Assembly: GCA_002427055.1 (NCBI GenBank)
Contig: DIPA01000034.1
Coordinates: forward strand, 17,092-25,538
Source: Firmicutes bacterium UBA5500
Lineage (GTDB): Bacteria > Bacillota > UBA994 > UBA5500
Direction of reading: 5' to 3'
DNA length: 8,447 nt
Part shown: piece by piece, positions 1 to 6,007 of the stretch
Layout: each line of letters begins with the position of its first letter
Position numbering within the stretch: position 1 is the stretch's first letter
The notes under the pieces: generated by a model
The model's database searches: none
What the model was told of the DNA's origin: nothing
The model's input: only the letters and a program-made list of their open reading frames with translations
Position numbers and translations under genes: made by a program

Positions 1-1089
1 CTCAGGTGCTAGAGTCAAGCCACTACGTCGACTCTGTTGTACCTTTTTTGCTTGCTCAACAGAAAAGGAATCAATGCGCAACGATGGTAGGGAGAACTTA
101 ATATGATCACAGCCAAACTGACTCAGCAAGTCATCTAAAAGAGCATCAAGATCGCTATAGTCCATGGTGCTGAGAGACATGAGAGAAACCTCGTTATGAC
201 CACTCGCACTTAGAGCAGCCTGGGTTAGTCGCAACAAATCTTCCCTACTGCGTTCACGCACCGGACGGTAGATAATCCCAGCCTGGCAAAAGCGACAACC
301 ACGCGTACAACCCCGAAATAACTCTAGCATCAGGCGGTCATGCACTATACCCAAGAATGGCACGATTGGTCGTGTCGGGTAAAACTCTGGCCTTAATTCT
401 CTGAGCACCCTCTTAGATACTGTTCTCGGCACCTGTAATAAAGGCTCAACCTCTGCGATAGTACCATTATCATGATATTTTACCTGATAAAACGATGGTA
501 CATATACTCCTGGTATTTGACTAAGAGCAAAAAGAGTAGCTGCTCGGTCATGTCCCGCCGCCTTCTCACGAGCGTAGACGTCAATGATCTCTCCTAGAGA
601 CTCTTCTGCTTCTCCCAAAACCACAAAATCCAGAAAGTCGGCCAACGGTTCAGGGTTATATGCACAAGGCCCCCCTGCCATAACCAAGGGATGCTCTTCT
701 CCTCTGTCTTTGGCTAGTAGAGGAATTTGCGCTAGGTCGAGCATATTTATTACATTGCTATAACTCATTTCGTACTGCAACGTAAAGCCCACAAGGTCAA
801 ACTCGTGTACTGGGCGTTGGCTTTCCAAGGCAAATAGAGGCAAGTTATGCTGACGCATCTGCTCTTCCATATCAACCCAAGGCGCAAAAACTCGTTCTGC
901 AACGGTATCAGCTCGCAGATTTGCCACATGATATAGAATCTGTAGACCAAAGTGAGACATAGCGATTTCATAAACATCAGGAAAGGCAAAGGCTATAGTT
1001 ACTTTGCCCTCGTGTTCTTTGTGGACCGAATTCCATTCATTACCGAGATATCTGGCTGGTTTTTCAACCGCGGCTAAAATTTGCTGCAA
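1..1089 (-). CDS. B12-binding-like radical SAM protein (TIGR03960-type), 3' end outside window
   Basis: The frame is open from a TTG codon at 1089 to the window edge: 363 codons with no stop, so the C-terminal part is missing. The 4Fe-4S-binding CxxxCxxC motif of radical SAM enzymes is clear at Cys261, Cys265 and Cys268 (RGCTRGCRFCQAG). The region around residues 139-163 (GGPCAYNPEPLAD, then VVLGEAEE) is the pattern found where B12-binding-fold radical SAM proteins join their two domains. No canonical DxHxxG cobalamin motif is visible, so B12 binding is unproven. The N-terminal text (KPARYLGNEWNSV, then AMSHFGLQILYH) matches my memory of the TIGR03960 family, which usually precedes a TIGR03936 (DUF2344) protein and ribonuclease G near rplU. 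The reaction and substrate are unknown. TTG is chosen because a GAGGAGG site sits 7 bases upstream and the conserved N-terminus starts there. A dedicated promoter lies in the gap before it. The class is confident; the function is not. Confidence 0.93.
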   Translation of the reverse strand, partial: MQQILAAVEKPARYLGNEWNSVHKEHEGKVTIAFAFPDVYEIAMSHFGLQILYHVANLRADTVAERVFAPWVDMEEQMRQHNLPLFALESQRPVHEFDLVGFTLQYEMSYSNVINMLDLAQIPLLAKDRGEEHPLVMAGGPCAYNPEPLADFLDFVVLGEAEESLGEIIDVYAREKAAGHDRAATLFALSQIPGVYVPSFYQVKYHDNGTIAEVEPLLQVPRTVSKRVLRELRPEFYPTRPIVPFLGIVHDRLMLELFRGCTRGCRFCQAGIIYRPVRERSREDLLRLTQAALSASGHNEVSLMSLSTMDYSDLDALLDDLLSQFGCDHIKFSLPSLRIDSFSVEQAKKVQQSRRSGLTLAPE

Positions 1090-1096
1090 AGTACGT

Positions 1097-1103
1097 CCTC
1101 CTC
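1097..1103 (-). promoter_or_regulatory. Shine-Dalgarno site deciding the TTG start of the radical SAM gene
   Basis: GAGGAGG lies 7 bases upstream of the TTG at 1087-1089. It is a near-perfect complement to the 16S rRNA tail at good spacing. No ATG or GTG nearby is placed as well, so it supports the TTG start. Confidence 0.85.
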
Positions 1104-1175
1104 AGATAGCACATCCTGTATATTAATCCCGAAGGCCATTTACGTATCATCTCTTAGATAAAGATTATCATCTGT

Positions 1176-1204
1176 ATTATACCCAAAAAACACCTATCGG
1201 CCAA
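1176..1204 (-). promoter_or_regulatory. Sigma-A-type promoter for the radical SAM gene
   Basis: A perfect -10 hexamer TATAAT (1181-1176) follows a 17-base spacer from TTGGCC (1204-1199), which matches the -35 consensus TTGACA at four of six positions. It begins just after the stop codon of the SpoIVFB-like gene. It would start transcripts near 1169, leaving a leader of about 80 bases before the TTG start. The radical SAM gene and whatever follows could therefore be expressed independently of the upstream sporulation pair. This is the best promoter match in the window. Confidence 0.7.
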
Positions 1205-1207
1205 AAG

Positions 1208-2077
1208 CTATTTAAGCAGCTGCTTAAGCTGAATACCAAACCCCTGCGTGAAGATAGCCTGTAATACCTGTTCTTCACTGATGGTACCCAAGACTTCTCC
1301 CCCTGCTCCAATAACATATAGCAAGTGGTACTTCTTTGGAACAAAGTAGTTCAACAGGTCACCTACTTGACAATCAGGTGCAACAGCAAGTACAACCGTC
1401 GCCATTGTCCCGGACTTCGCCATCTCTCTTTGTTTGGAACCAAGATAAGCGAGCAGTTGCATGCTACTTTGTTCTAGCATACGGCGTGAGCTAAAGTAGA
1501 GAAAGCCAGCCATAATTATAAAATTGAGAGCTAATGGACTCACCAAAGCCAAAGCGGCGCCTACAAGCAGGAATACTAAGCTACACCAGCGACTAGCTCG
1601 AACAGCCCGAGTAGTTCCGGCCCGAAACCCAAGCTCCGACACCAAATGCGCTCGGTAAACACGGCCTCCATCAAGAGGAAGCGCTGGCAGAAGGTTAAAG
1701 ATGACTAGTATTACGTTCATCTGCAGAAAAGACTCAAATAAATCCTGGGTAGGGAAAATGACTCGTAGCAGAACAGCAGCACCAATAAGCAGCAGGCTGG
1801 TCCAAGGCCCAGCCAAGGCAATGTGCATTTCTGCCTGTGGGTCCAGGCCCAGATTCTCCTCTAGGCTAGCTACTCCGCCAAACGGTAAGAGCTGTACTTC
1901 CCTAGGCGTTAAACCCAGCTGCTTGGCCGCCACCAAATGCCCAAACTCATGCACTAATACTGAGAAAAAAGCAAGAGCTCCCGGCAGCAAGTGCCCCGTT
2001 GCTGCCCAGATCAAGAGTGGCAACAAAAAAAGGTAGTGAACCCGCAGGTTCACTCCTAAGACTCTTCCCAAATACAT
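1208..2077 (-). CDS. spoIVFB: SpoIVFB-family site-2 (M50) intramembrane metalloprotease
   Basis: At 289 residues it is almost the length of Bacillus SpoIVFB (288). It is a polytopic membrane protein with the zinc motif HEFGH at residues 43-47 in a transmembrane helix. The third metal ligand is Asp136 in the second conserved block NLLPALPLDGGR (128-139). After the last hydrophobic segment (about 173-195), residues 220-285 look like a CBS-type regulatory domain, as in Bacillus SpoIVFB, where this domain binds ATP. In Bacillus the enzyme sits in the outer forespore membrane and cleaves pro-sigma-K; that role here is inferred from family and context. The gene starts 7 bases after the M23 gene. 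No Shine-Dalgarno site is visible, so translation is probably coupled to the M23 gene. ATG at 2077 is kept because MYLGRVLGV is the usual start of such homologues. A housekeeping M50 role is possible if the organism does not sporulate. Confidence 0.9.
   Translation of the reverse strand: MYLGRVLGVNLRVHYLFLLPLLIWAATGHLLPGALAFFSVLVHEFGHLVAAKQLGLTPREVQLLPFGGVASLEENLGLDPQAEMHIALAGPWTSLLLIGAAVLLRVIFPTQDLFESFLQMNVILVIFNLLPALPLDGGRVYRAHLVSELGFRAGTTRAVRASRWCSLVFLLVGAALALVSPLALNFIIMAGFLYFSSRRMLEQSSMQLLAYLGSKQREMAKSGTMATVVLAVAPDCQVGDLLNYFVPKKYHLLYVIGAGGEVLGTISEEQVLQAIFTQGFGIQLKQLLK
1212..1227. repeat. 16-bp perfect palindrome upstream of the radical SAM promoter
   Basis: TTAAGCAGCTGCTTAA reads the same on both strands. 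It overlaps the last codons of the SpoIVFB-like gene (encoding LKQLLK) and is centred about 50 bases upstream of the predicted transcription start of the radical SAM gene. It could be an operator or activator site, or only a by-product of Leu/Lys/Gln codons. Confidence 0.35.
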
Positions 2078-2084
2078 AGTATAG

Positions 2085-2840
2085 CTAGCGTGGCAACACG
2101 GAGAACGGATCTACCGGCTGGCCATCAACGAGAACCTCGAAATGCAGATGAATATCCTGGGTCAGTCCGCTGCTGCCCATTTTACCAATCTCTTGGCCTT
2201 TAGTAACTTGAGCACCCGCATCTACACATGCCTGCTGTAAGTGCGCATAACGAGTGACAAGGCCCTCCCCGTGGTCTATGACTACATAGATGCCAAGCAC
2301 TTGTTCTTCAGCCACTTCTCTTACTACACCCGCGCCGGCTGCCTGTATTGCAGTACCTTCCAAGCCCTGAATATCAATGCCATAGTGCATCTCTACCTGC
2401 CCTGTGATGGGATGATGACGCCAAGCAAAGGCGGACGTTATCTGCCCAGTACACGGATAGGCTAGACTAGCATCTGCACCCCCGCCTAGCAAACGCTGCC
2501 ACACAGCCACAATCTGACCGGCATCCGGCTGCCAATCTGCCCAAGCTGCCCACTTGGTGTCGGCTGCAGCACCGGGCTGAAAGCAATAGGCCAGATAAGT
2601 TTGGCAAGAAGCTGCCCAATTAAAGGGAAGGAAGTTGAGAGCGGTTACTGCAAGCATTAATAGAGCACAGAAAAACCATCGCCTTACTCCAGAACTATCT
2701 GGCTGCTGTCCCGTCGCAAGGTAGCGCCGATAAGGCTCACCACGCCCTGCCAAGTTATTTCTTCTCCTCATACTACTAGAATTACGGTTTAACCAAGACG
2801 GCACCGCTGCCACCCCCAAACACCCATCTTTGTACTTCAT
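2085..2840 (-). CDS. Membrane-anchored M23 (LytM-type) peptidase, SpoIVFA-like position
   Basis: The longest ATG frame gives 251 residues: a basic N-terminal region, one membrane segment (about 54-77), then a C-terminal M23/LytM domain (about 128-250). The active-site residues are present: zinc ligands His152 and Asp156 in HxxxD, and His233 in HLH (231-233), with catalytic-type His200 (RYAH) and His231. It therefore looks catalytically competent, unlike Bacillus SpoIVFA, whose LytM domain is regarded as degenerate. Its place directly before the SpoIVFB-like protease, 7 bases apart, mirrors spoIVFA-spoIVFB, so it may anchor or regulate that protease, hydrolyse peptidoglycan cross-bridges, or both. 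The start is uncertain. ATG 2840 has no Shine-Dalgarno site and overlaps a sigma-E-like -10 element. TTG 2753 (222 residues, starting M-AGRGEPYRR) has GAGGAGA upstream and is the better translational candidate; ATG 2771 is a third option. The coordinates give the longest form. Confidence 0.88.
   Translation of the reverse strand: MKYKDGCLGVAAVPSWLNRNSSSMRRRNNLAGRGEPYRRYLATGQQPDSSGVRRWFFCALLMLAVTALNFLPFNWAASCQTYLAYCFQPGAAADTKWAAWADWQPDAGQIVAVWQRLLGGGADASLAYPCTGQITSAFAWRHHPITGQVEMHYGIDIQGLEGTAIQAAGAGVVREVAEEQVLGIYVVIDHGEGLVTRYAHLQQACVDAGAQVTKGQEIGKMGSSGLTQDIHLHFEVLVDGQPVDPFSVLPR
2763..2769 (-). promoter_or_regulatory. Internal Shine-Dalgarno site, alternative start of the M23 gene
   Basis: GAGGAGA lies 9 to 10 bases upstream of TTG at 2751-2753, inside the M23 frame. 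It is the only strong ribosome-binding sequence near the N-terminus. Starting there keeps the membrane segment and the whole peptidase domain and removes 29 residues. Confidence 0.45.
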
Positions 2841-2868
2841 ATATATGGACGAGTTCAGAGGTATATTC
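2840..2868 (-). promoter_or_regulatory. Candidate sigma-E-type sporulation promoter for the M23-SpoIVFB pair
   Basis: GAATATA (2868-2862), 14 bases, then CATATATA (2847-2840). The Bacillus sigma-E consensus is roughly kmATATT, 13-14 bases, CATACAmT. The -35 matches six of seven positions and the -10 five of eight, at the right spacing. Bacillus spoIVFAB is itself sigma-E controlled. Transcripts would start near 2833, downstream of the first ATG. The region is AT-rich, so a chance match is possible. Confidence 0.4.
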
Positions 2869-2889
2869 CTTTGTAGAGGAGTTAAGCGA

Positions 2890-4002
2890 TTAAAACAAGA
2901 TCTTCTGCCTCCGCATACCTACGTTCAGAACCAAGGCAATCGCCAAACAGTAAGATAAGTACGAACTACCGCCGGATGTTAGCAGCGGCAACGGTATCCC
3001 AGTTACTGGCATAACAGACACAGTCATGCCAATATTAATGAACAGTTGGAACAAGGTTAATGCTATTACACCTACCACCATCAAGCTACCAAACACGTCC
3101 TTGGCATCCAGTGCAATACTGAGCATACGCTGCAACATAAAAACAAATAATCCGATTACAAGCAGTGCCCCAACAAAACCAAATTCCTCAGCTAATACGG
3201 AGAAGATAAAATCGGTGTGTTGCGCTGGTAGGAAGTTCCTTATATTCTGAGTACCCTGCATATAACCCCTCCCAAACAAACGGCCTGAACCAACGGCTAT
3301 AAGCGATTGCGTTACATGATAACCGCCAAAAGCACGATATTGAGGAGCCTCTGGATCTAAGAAAACAAGCAAGCGCATCTTCTGATAATCTTTCAAAATG
3401 AACTTCCACATTAGGGGTGAAGCCAATATGCCCATGCCTATCAAACTCGCCAAGTACTTCAATTCGGTGCCAGCTGCATAAAGCATACCCATGAAAATAG
3501 CCACAAACACAAGGGCCGTGCCTAAATCAGGCTGGATAAGAATCAGAAGCATCGGCACCGCAACTACGATACCAGCCTTGACTAGATCTGGCCAATTACG
3601 TATCTGTTCGTGCTTCTCGAGGTAATACGCTAAGACAATTATAATGAATATTTTAGCAAATTCGGAAGGCTGCAACGGAAAGCCAGCAATAGACACCCAG
3701 CGTTGGGCTCCGCCCCTTTCCTGCCCGAACACCAATACAGCAGCCAGTAAAGTAAGGTTCAGTAGGTAGAGAGGCTTAATTAGTTTGGTTAGCAAACGAT
3801 AGTCAAAATAGAGTGAGGCCGCGATCATAACATTGCCCATAATAACCCATAGAATCTGTCGTTTTGTATAGTATAAAGGGTTACGGGGCATCACTCCTGC
3901 ACTAGCGCTACGCAGAACAATAACGCCAACGACAGAAATAAGCAGCATCGCCAACCATAACTGCCAGTCTAAGTTTTTAAGTAGCTTACGATCAAACCGC
4001 AC
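2890..4002 (-). CDS. rodA: RodA, SEDS-family peptidoglycan glycosyltransferase
   Basis: This polytopic membrane protein polymerises lipid II into glycan strands for cell elongation, in complex with the class B transpeptidase PBP2. From the GTG at 4002 it has 370 residues and about ten membrane segments, the normal size. Family motifs in order: ERGGAQRW (95-102), QPSEFAK (111-117), QPDLGTA (157-163), AQHTDFIFSVLAEEFG with the catalytic Asp264 (E. coli RodA Asp262), and GIPLPLLTSGGSS (335-347). A second GTG nine bases upstream (4011) gives three more residues. GTG 4002 is preferred because GAGGTG ends 6 bases before it, whereas GTG 4011 has no properly spaced site, and MRFDRKLLKNLDW is a typical RodA start. 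The minE terminator lies upstream, so a separate promoter is expected. The M23 gene follows after 49 bases or more, with no terminator seen between. RodA rather than FtsW or SpoVE is favoured by the HTDF motif and the mre/PBP2 context. Confidence 0.95.
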   Translation of the reverse strand: MRFDRKLLKNLDWQLWLAMLLISVVGVIVLRSASAGVMPRNPLYYTKRQILWVIMGNVMIAASLYFDYRLLTKLIKPLYLLNLTLLAAVLVFGQERGGAQRWVSIAGFPLQPSEFAKIFIIIVLAYYLEKHEQIRNWPDLVKAGIVVAVPMLLILIQPDLGTALVFVAIFMGMLYAAGTELKYLASLIGMGILASPLMWKFILKDYQKMRLLVFLDPEAPQYRAFGGYHVTQSLIAVGSGRLFGRGYMQGTQNIRNFLPAQHTDFIFSVLAEEFGFVGALLVIGLFVFMLQRMLSIALDAKDVFGSLMVVGVIALTLFQLFINIGMTVSVMPVTGIPLPLLTSGGSSYLSYCLAIALVLNVGMRRQKILF

Positions 4003-4008
4003 CCTTCT

Positions 4009-4014
4009 CACCTC
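4009..4014 (-). promoter_or_regulatory. Shine-Dalgarno site favouring GTG 4002 as the rodA start
   Basis: GAGGTG is followed by 6 bases and then GTG at 4000-4002. The upstream GTG at 4009-4011 lies inside this sequence and has only weak purine runs before it. Confidence 0.6.
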
Positions 4015-4031
4015 ACTCTATTCATCTATAT

Positions 4032-4040
4032 AGTTTACCA
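4032..4040 (-). promoter_or_regulatory. Weak extended -10 promoter candidate for rodA
   Basis: TGGTAAACT reads as TGn followed by TAAACT, which matches TATAAT at four of six positions. No good -35 lies 16-18 bases upstream. It sits between the minE terminator and the rodA Shine-Dalgarno site, where a rodA promoter is expected, and would give a leader of about 20 bases. Confidence 0.3.
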
Positions 4041-4080
4041 TAATTACAAGTTCATTTTCAGCAACAAGCCAATATCAAGG

Positions 4081-4116
4081 AAAATAACAAGGGGGCTGTT
4101 GTGCGACAGCCCCCTT
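4081..4116 (-). terminator. Intrinsic terminator after minE
   Basis: Perfect 11-base-pair stem AAGGGGGCTGT / ACAGCCCCCTT (arms 4116-4106 and 4099-4089) with a 6-base loop, followed by GTTATTTT. It begins 12 bases after the minE stop codon and closes the min cluster. The T tract is interrupted, but the stem is strong. Confidence 0.85.
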
Positions 4117-4128
4117 ATATCCTAATTA

Positions 4129-4398
4129 CTAAAGAACCCGCGTATTCCTGCGTACAGCTTTAATAGGTATGTTTGTTATAAGAGCAGATGTATCATCTGT
4201 CTGCTCAAGGTCGATAGCTAAACCCTGCTCATCAATTTCCACAAACTCGGTAAGTACATCTAAGATACGTTGCTTAATTAGGTCTAAGAGCTCTGGAGAT
4301 AAGCTTGAACGATCGTGAATGAGGATTAGCTGTAAACGCTCCTTGGCTTGCGTTTTGCTTCCTCTTTTCCCTCCCCAAAGGCGCCTTAAATCAAACAT
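4129..4398 (-). CDS. minE: MinE, topological specificity factor of cell division
   Basis: MinE displaces MinC from membrane-bound MinD and stimulates its ATPase, which drives pole-to-pole oscillation and leaves midcell free for FtsZ ring assembly. The protein has 89 residues, the usual length (E. coli 88). An amphipathic N-terminus (MFDLRRLWG) suits membrane contact. The MinD-binding helix or strand follows at about residues 19-31 (KERLQLILIHDRS, compare KERLQIIVAERR in E. coli). Residues 35-86 are the dimerisation domain, with VEIDEQGLAIDLEQ. It starts 12 bases after the minD stop codon, with AAGGGGG 6 bases or so upstream of ATG. The strong terminator follows. Bacillus lacks MinE and uses DivIVA/MinJ, so this gene separates the organism from Bacilli. 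Confidence 0.96.
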   Translation of the reverse strand: MFDLRRLWGGKRGSKTQAKERLQLILIHDRSSLSPELLDLIKQRILDVLTEFVEIDEQGLAIDLEQTDDTSALITNIPIKAVRRNTRVL

Positions 4399-4410
4399 CT
4401 TGTCGCCCCC

Positions 4411-5205
4411 TTAGCTAATACCAAAAAGCTTTTTGAGACGACTAAAGAACGAATCGTCCTCCTGCCAATCAACGAAAGGAATTTCATCTCCCATCAGGCG
4501 TCGGCTGATATTACAAAAAGCTTGTCCGGCCTTCATCGTCTGATTCAAAGCAATAGGCTCTCCTCTATTCGAAGAAATCACAATTCCTTCATCTTCAGGC
4601 ACAATTCCCAGGAGATCAATTGCTAAGAGATCTACTATATCTTTGATAGCTAACATTTCTCCTCGCTTAACCATACTAGGTTTCAAGCGGTTAACAACTA
4701 GTTGAATACACTTTATCTCCTCTGCTTCTAACAGACCTATGACCCGATCAGCATCGCGTACTGAGGAAACCTCAGGATTAACTACCACAATGGCTTGATC
4801 TGCACCGGCTACAGCATTCTTAAAACCTCGCTCTATACCGGCAGGGCAATCCAACAAAACAAAATCGAACTCCTGTTTGAGCTCATCAACAAGCTGCTTC
4901 ATCTGCCTAGGAGTCACCGAGTCCTTATCTCTCACCTGCGCCGACGGCAAGAGTACCAGGTTCTCTAAACGTTTATCTCGGATAATGGCCTTCTTCCAAG
5001 TGGCGCGTCCCTCTATCACATCGACCAAATGGTAAACCACCCGGTTCTCTAATCCCATGAATAAGTCTAAATTGCGTAAGCCAATGTCGGCATCAACCAA
5101 AGCGACTTTCTGTCCAAGTGCCGCTAGACCTGCTCCGATGTTAGCTGTAGTAGTTGTCTTGCCAACGCCGCCCTTCCCGGACGTTACAACAATAGCCTTG
5201 CCCAT
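4411..5205 (-). CDS. minD: MinD, septum-site-determining ATPase
   Basis: MinD is a peripheral membrane ATPase of the ParA/MinD (deviant Walker A) family. Its ATP-bound dimer binds the membrane and recruits MinC. The protein has 264 residues, a normal length. The deviant Walker A motif KGGVGKTT is at 11-18, with the signature Lys11 and the phosphate-binding Lys16. VDADIGLRNLD (37-47) contains Asp40. LLDCPAGIE (117-125) is the Walker B/switch II segment. Asn172 in VVNRLKP sits in the nucleotide base-binding region. The last residues (about 251-264, with FFSRLKKLFG) form the amphipathic membrane-targeting helix. ATG at 5205 has AAGG 6 bases upstream. It lies 26 bases after minC and 12 before minE, so the three genes are clearly one transcription unit. 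Confidence 0.97.
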   Translation of the reverse strand: MGKAIVVTSGKGGVGKTTTTANIGAGLAALGQKVALVDADIGLRNLDLFMGLENRVVYHLVDVIEGRATWKKAIIRDKRLENLVLLPSAQVRDKDSVTPRQMKQLVDELKQEFDFVLLDCPAGIERGFKNAVAGADQAIVVVNPEVSSVRDADRVIGLLEAEEIKCIQLVVNRLKPSMVKRGEMLAIKDIVDLLAIDLLGIVPEDEGIVISSNRGEPIALNQTMKAGQAFCNISRRLMGDEIPFVDWQEDDSFFSRLKKLFGIS

Positions 5206-5231
5206 GCTTGACCTTACCTCACTTTCATCAT

Positions 5232-5855
5232 CTATTCATAGCTAGAACGCTGGCAGGGCTCTATAACTATCTGCTCGCCCCGCAAGCGCGCTACTTCTGG
5301 CTCCAGTGCTGCTACCGGAGAATCACCATCGGGACGGCGTGCTAAAATCCCTGCAATACTTACCTGAGCAGGTGCCATTACGTTAGCAGCTACAAAAGCA
5401 GATTTATTTCCAGCATAGCCAGCATGAGCTGTGCCCCGCAACGCCCCCATAATCACAATGTTACCCTCAGCAACTATTTCTGCGCCCGGATTGACGTCTC
5501 CAATGACGATTATGTGTCCAGGATGATATAATTGCTGCCCCGATCGAACAGGTTTCTCGACCACCAAGGCCGTCATCTCCGAATTAGACTGCTTCTGCGC
5601 AGCCTTGCTTTGCTCTAGGCGCACCAATTGAACTCCCTCATAGCGGTTGAGGATTTGTGATACAGTTGCCATCTGATCAGCGGATAGAGTACGCCGTCCG
5701 GTATTTATTACAACGCGAGCCCCTTGAAAGAAGTTCTGGCTAGTCGCTAAACGTTGTTCAAGAGAATCAACTACACTTGGGAACTCTACCTCATCGTTCA
5801 GGTAAATATGAATGCCTTCTCTTGTCCCTCTAAACAATACAGCTTCTTCTGGCAA
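5232..5855 (-). CDS. minC: MinC, septum-site-determining FtsZ inhibitor
   Basis: MinC antagonises FtsZ polymerisation and is brought to the membrane by MinD. Counting from TTG 5855 it has 207 residues. The N-terminal FtsZ-inhibiting domain covers about 2-80 (EAVLFRGTREGIHIYL near its start), then a short polar linker (about 82-95). The C-terminal beta-helix domain follows (about 99-178) with the MinD-binding RSGQ motif at 104-107 and the family signatures GDVNPGAEI and LRGTAHAGYAGN. An ATG in frame at 5882 would add nine residues (MRFCLEGLK), but its purine run GAGAGG is only two bases away. TTG 5855 has GGAGGGG with 8 bases of spacing after GGAGG, and other MinC proteins begin close to this point, so TTG is preferred. 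minD follows after 26 bases. Upstream is a hairpin region that may limit read-through from mrdA; I see no convincing promoter of its own. Confidence 0.94.
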   Translation of the reverse strand: MPEEAVLFRGTREGIHIYLNDEVEFPSVVDSLEQRLATSQNFFQGARVVINTGRRTLSADQMATVSQILNRYEGVQLVRLEQSKAAQKQSNSEMTALVVEKPVRSGQQLYHPGHIIVIGDVNPGAEIVAEGNIVIMGALRGTAHAGYAGNKSAFVAANVMAPAQVSIAGILARRPDGDSPVAALEPEVARLRGEQIVIEPCQRSSYE

Positions 5856-5861
5856 CTTCAG

Positions 5862-5868
5862 CCCCTCC
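5862..5868 (-). promoter_or_regulatory. Shine-Dalgarno site favouring TTG 5855 as the minC start
   Basis: GGAGGGG lies inside the longer ATG 5882 frame, 8 bases (counted after GGAGG) before TTG at 5853-5855. This is ideal spacing and far stronger than the site in front of the upstream ATG. Confidence 0.65.
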
Positions 5869-5930
5869 AAACAAAATCTCATTACCTCTCGTATTTCGCT
5901 TCTAAATGACCAGTTCCTGCTTTTCTCGAC

Positions 5931-5952
5931 AAAAATGGGCAGAAAACTGCCC
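5931..5952 (-). terminator. Terminator-like hairpin between mrdA and minC
   Basis: GGGCAG, a TTTT loop and CTGCCC (5952-5937) form a 6-base-pair GC-rich stem, followed by A and five T (to 5931). This is a compact intrinsic terminator shape. Its first arm is also the second arm of the larger hairpin at 5945-5983, so the two cannot form together. It may end the mre-mrdA transcript partly and control read-through into minCDE. Confidence 0.6.
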
Positions 5953-5983
5953 TGTCAGCAGGCAAAGCGCCAACAGGGCAGTT
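5945..5983 (-). repeat. Long hairpin after mrdA competing with the terminator
   Basis: AACTGCCCTGT (5983-5973) pairs perfectly with ACAGGGCAGTT (5955-5945): 11 base pairs with a 17-base loop that can itself form a 3-base-pair GGC/GCC stem. It is transcribed before the shorter hairpin and takes up its 5' arm. It may act as an antiterminator, or as a weak terminator itself, because TTTT follows its GC part. Confidence 0.6.
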
Positions 5984-6007
5984 ATGATTAGTGTACAAAG
6001 AATTAAC

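Noticed and set aside
765..989. Minus-strand frame of 74 codons
   Set aside because: It is a shadow in another frame of the radical SAM gene, which is open across the same region and carries the conserved motifs.
1140..1170. Small inverted repeat (GATAA, three bases, TTATC) in the leader of the radical SAM gene, considered as a riboswitch or operator
   Set aside because: Five AT-rich pairs are too little to support a structured element, and I recognise no riboswitch core in the roughly 80-base leader.
1182..1207. Run of six T after the SpoIVFB-like gene, considered as a terminator
   Set aside because: No stem of useful length precedes the T run, and the sequence is better explained as the spacer of the TATAAT promoter.
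1701..2036. Open frame of 111 codons on the plus strand
   Set aside because: It lies fully antisense to the well-conserved SpoIVFB-like gene. Its product is a low-complexity basic sequence with no recognisable domain, and it has no convincing start signals.
5883..5936. Possible minC promoter with TTGTCG as -35
   Set aside because: No acceptable -10 lies 16-18 bases downstream (TCATTT at best), so I do not call it.
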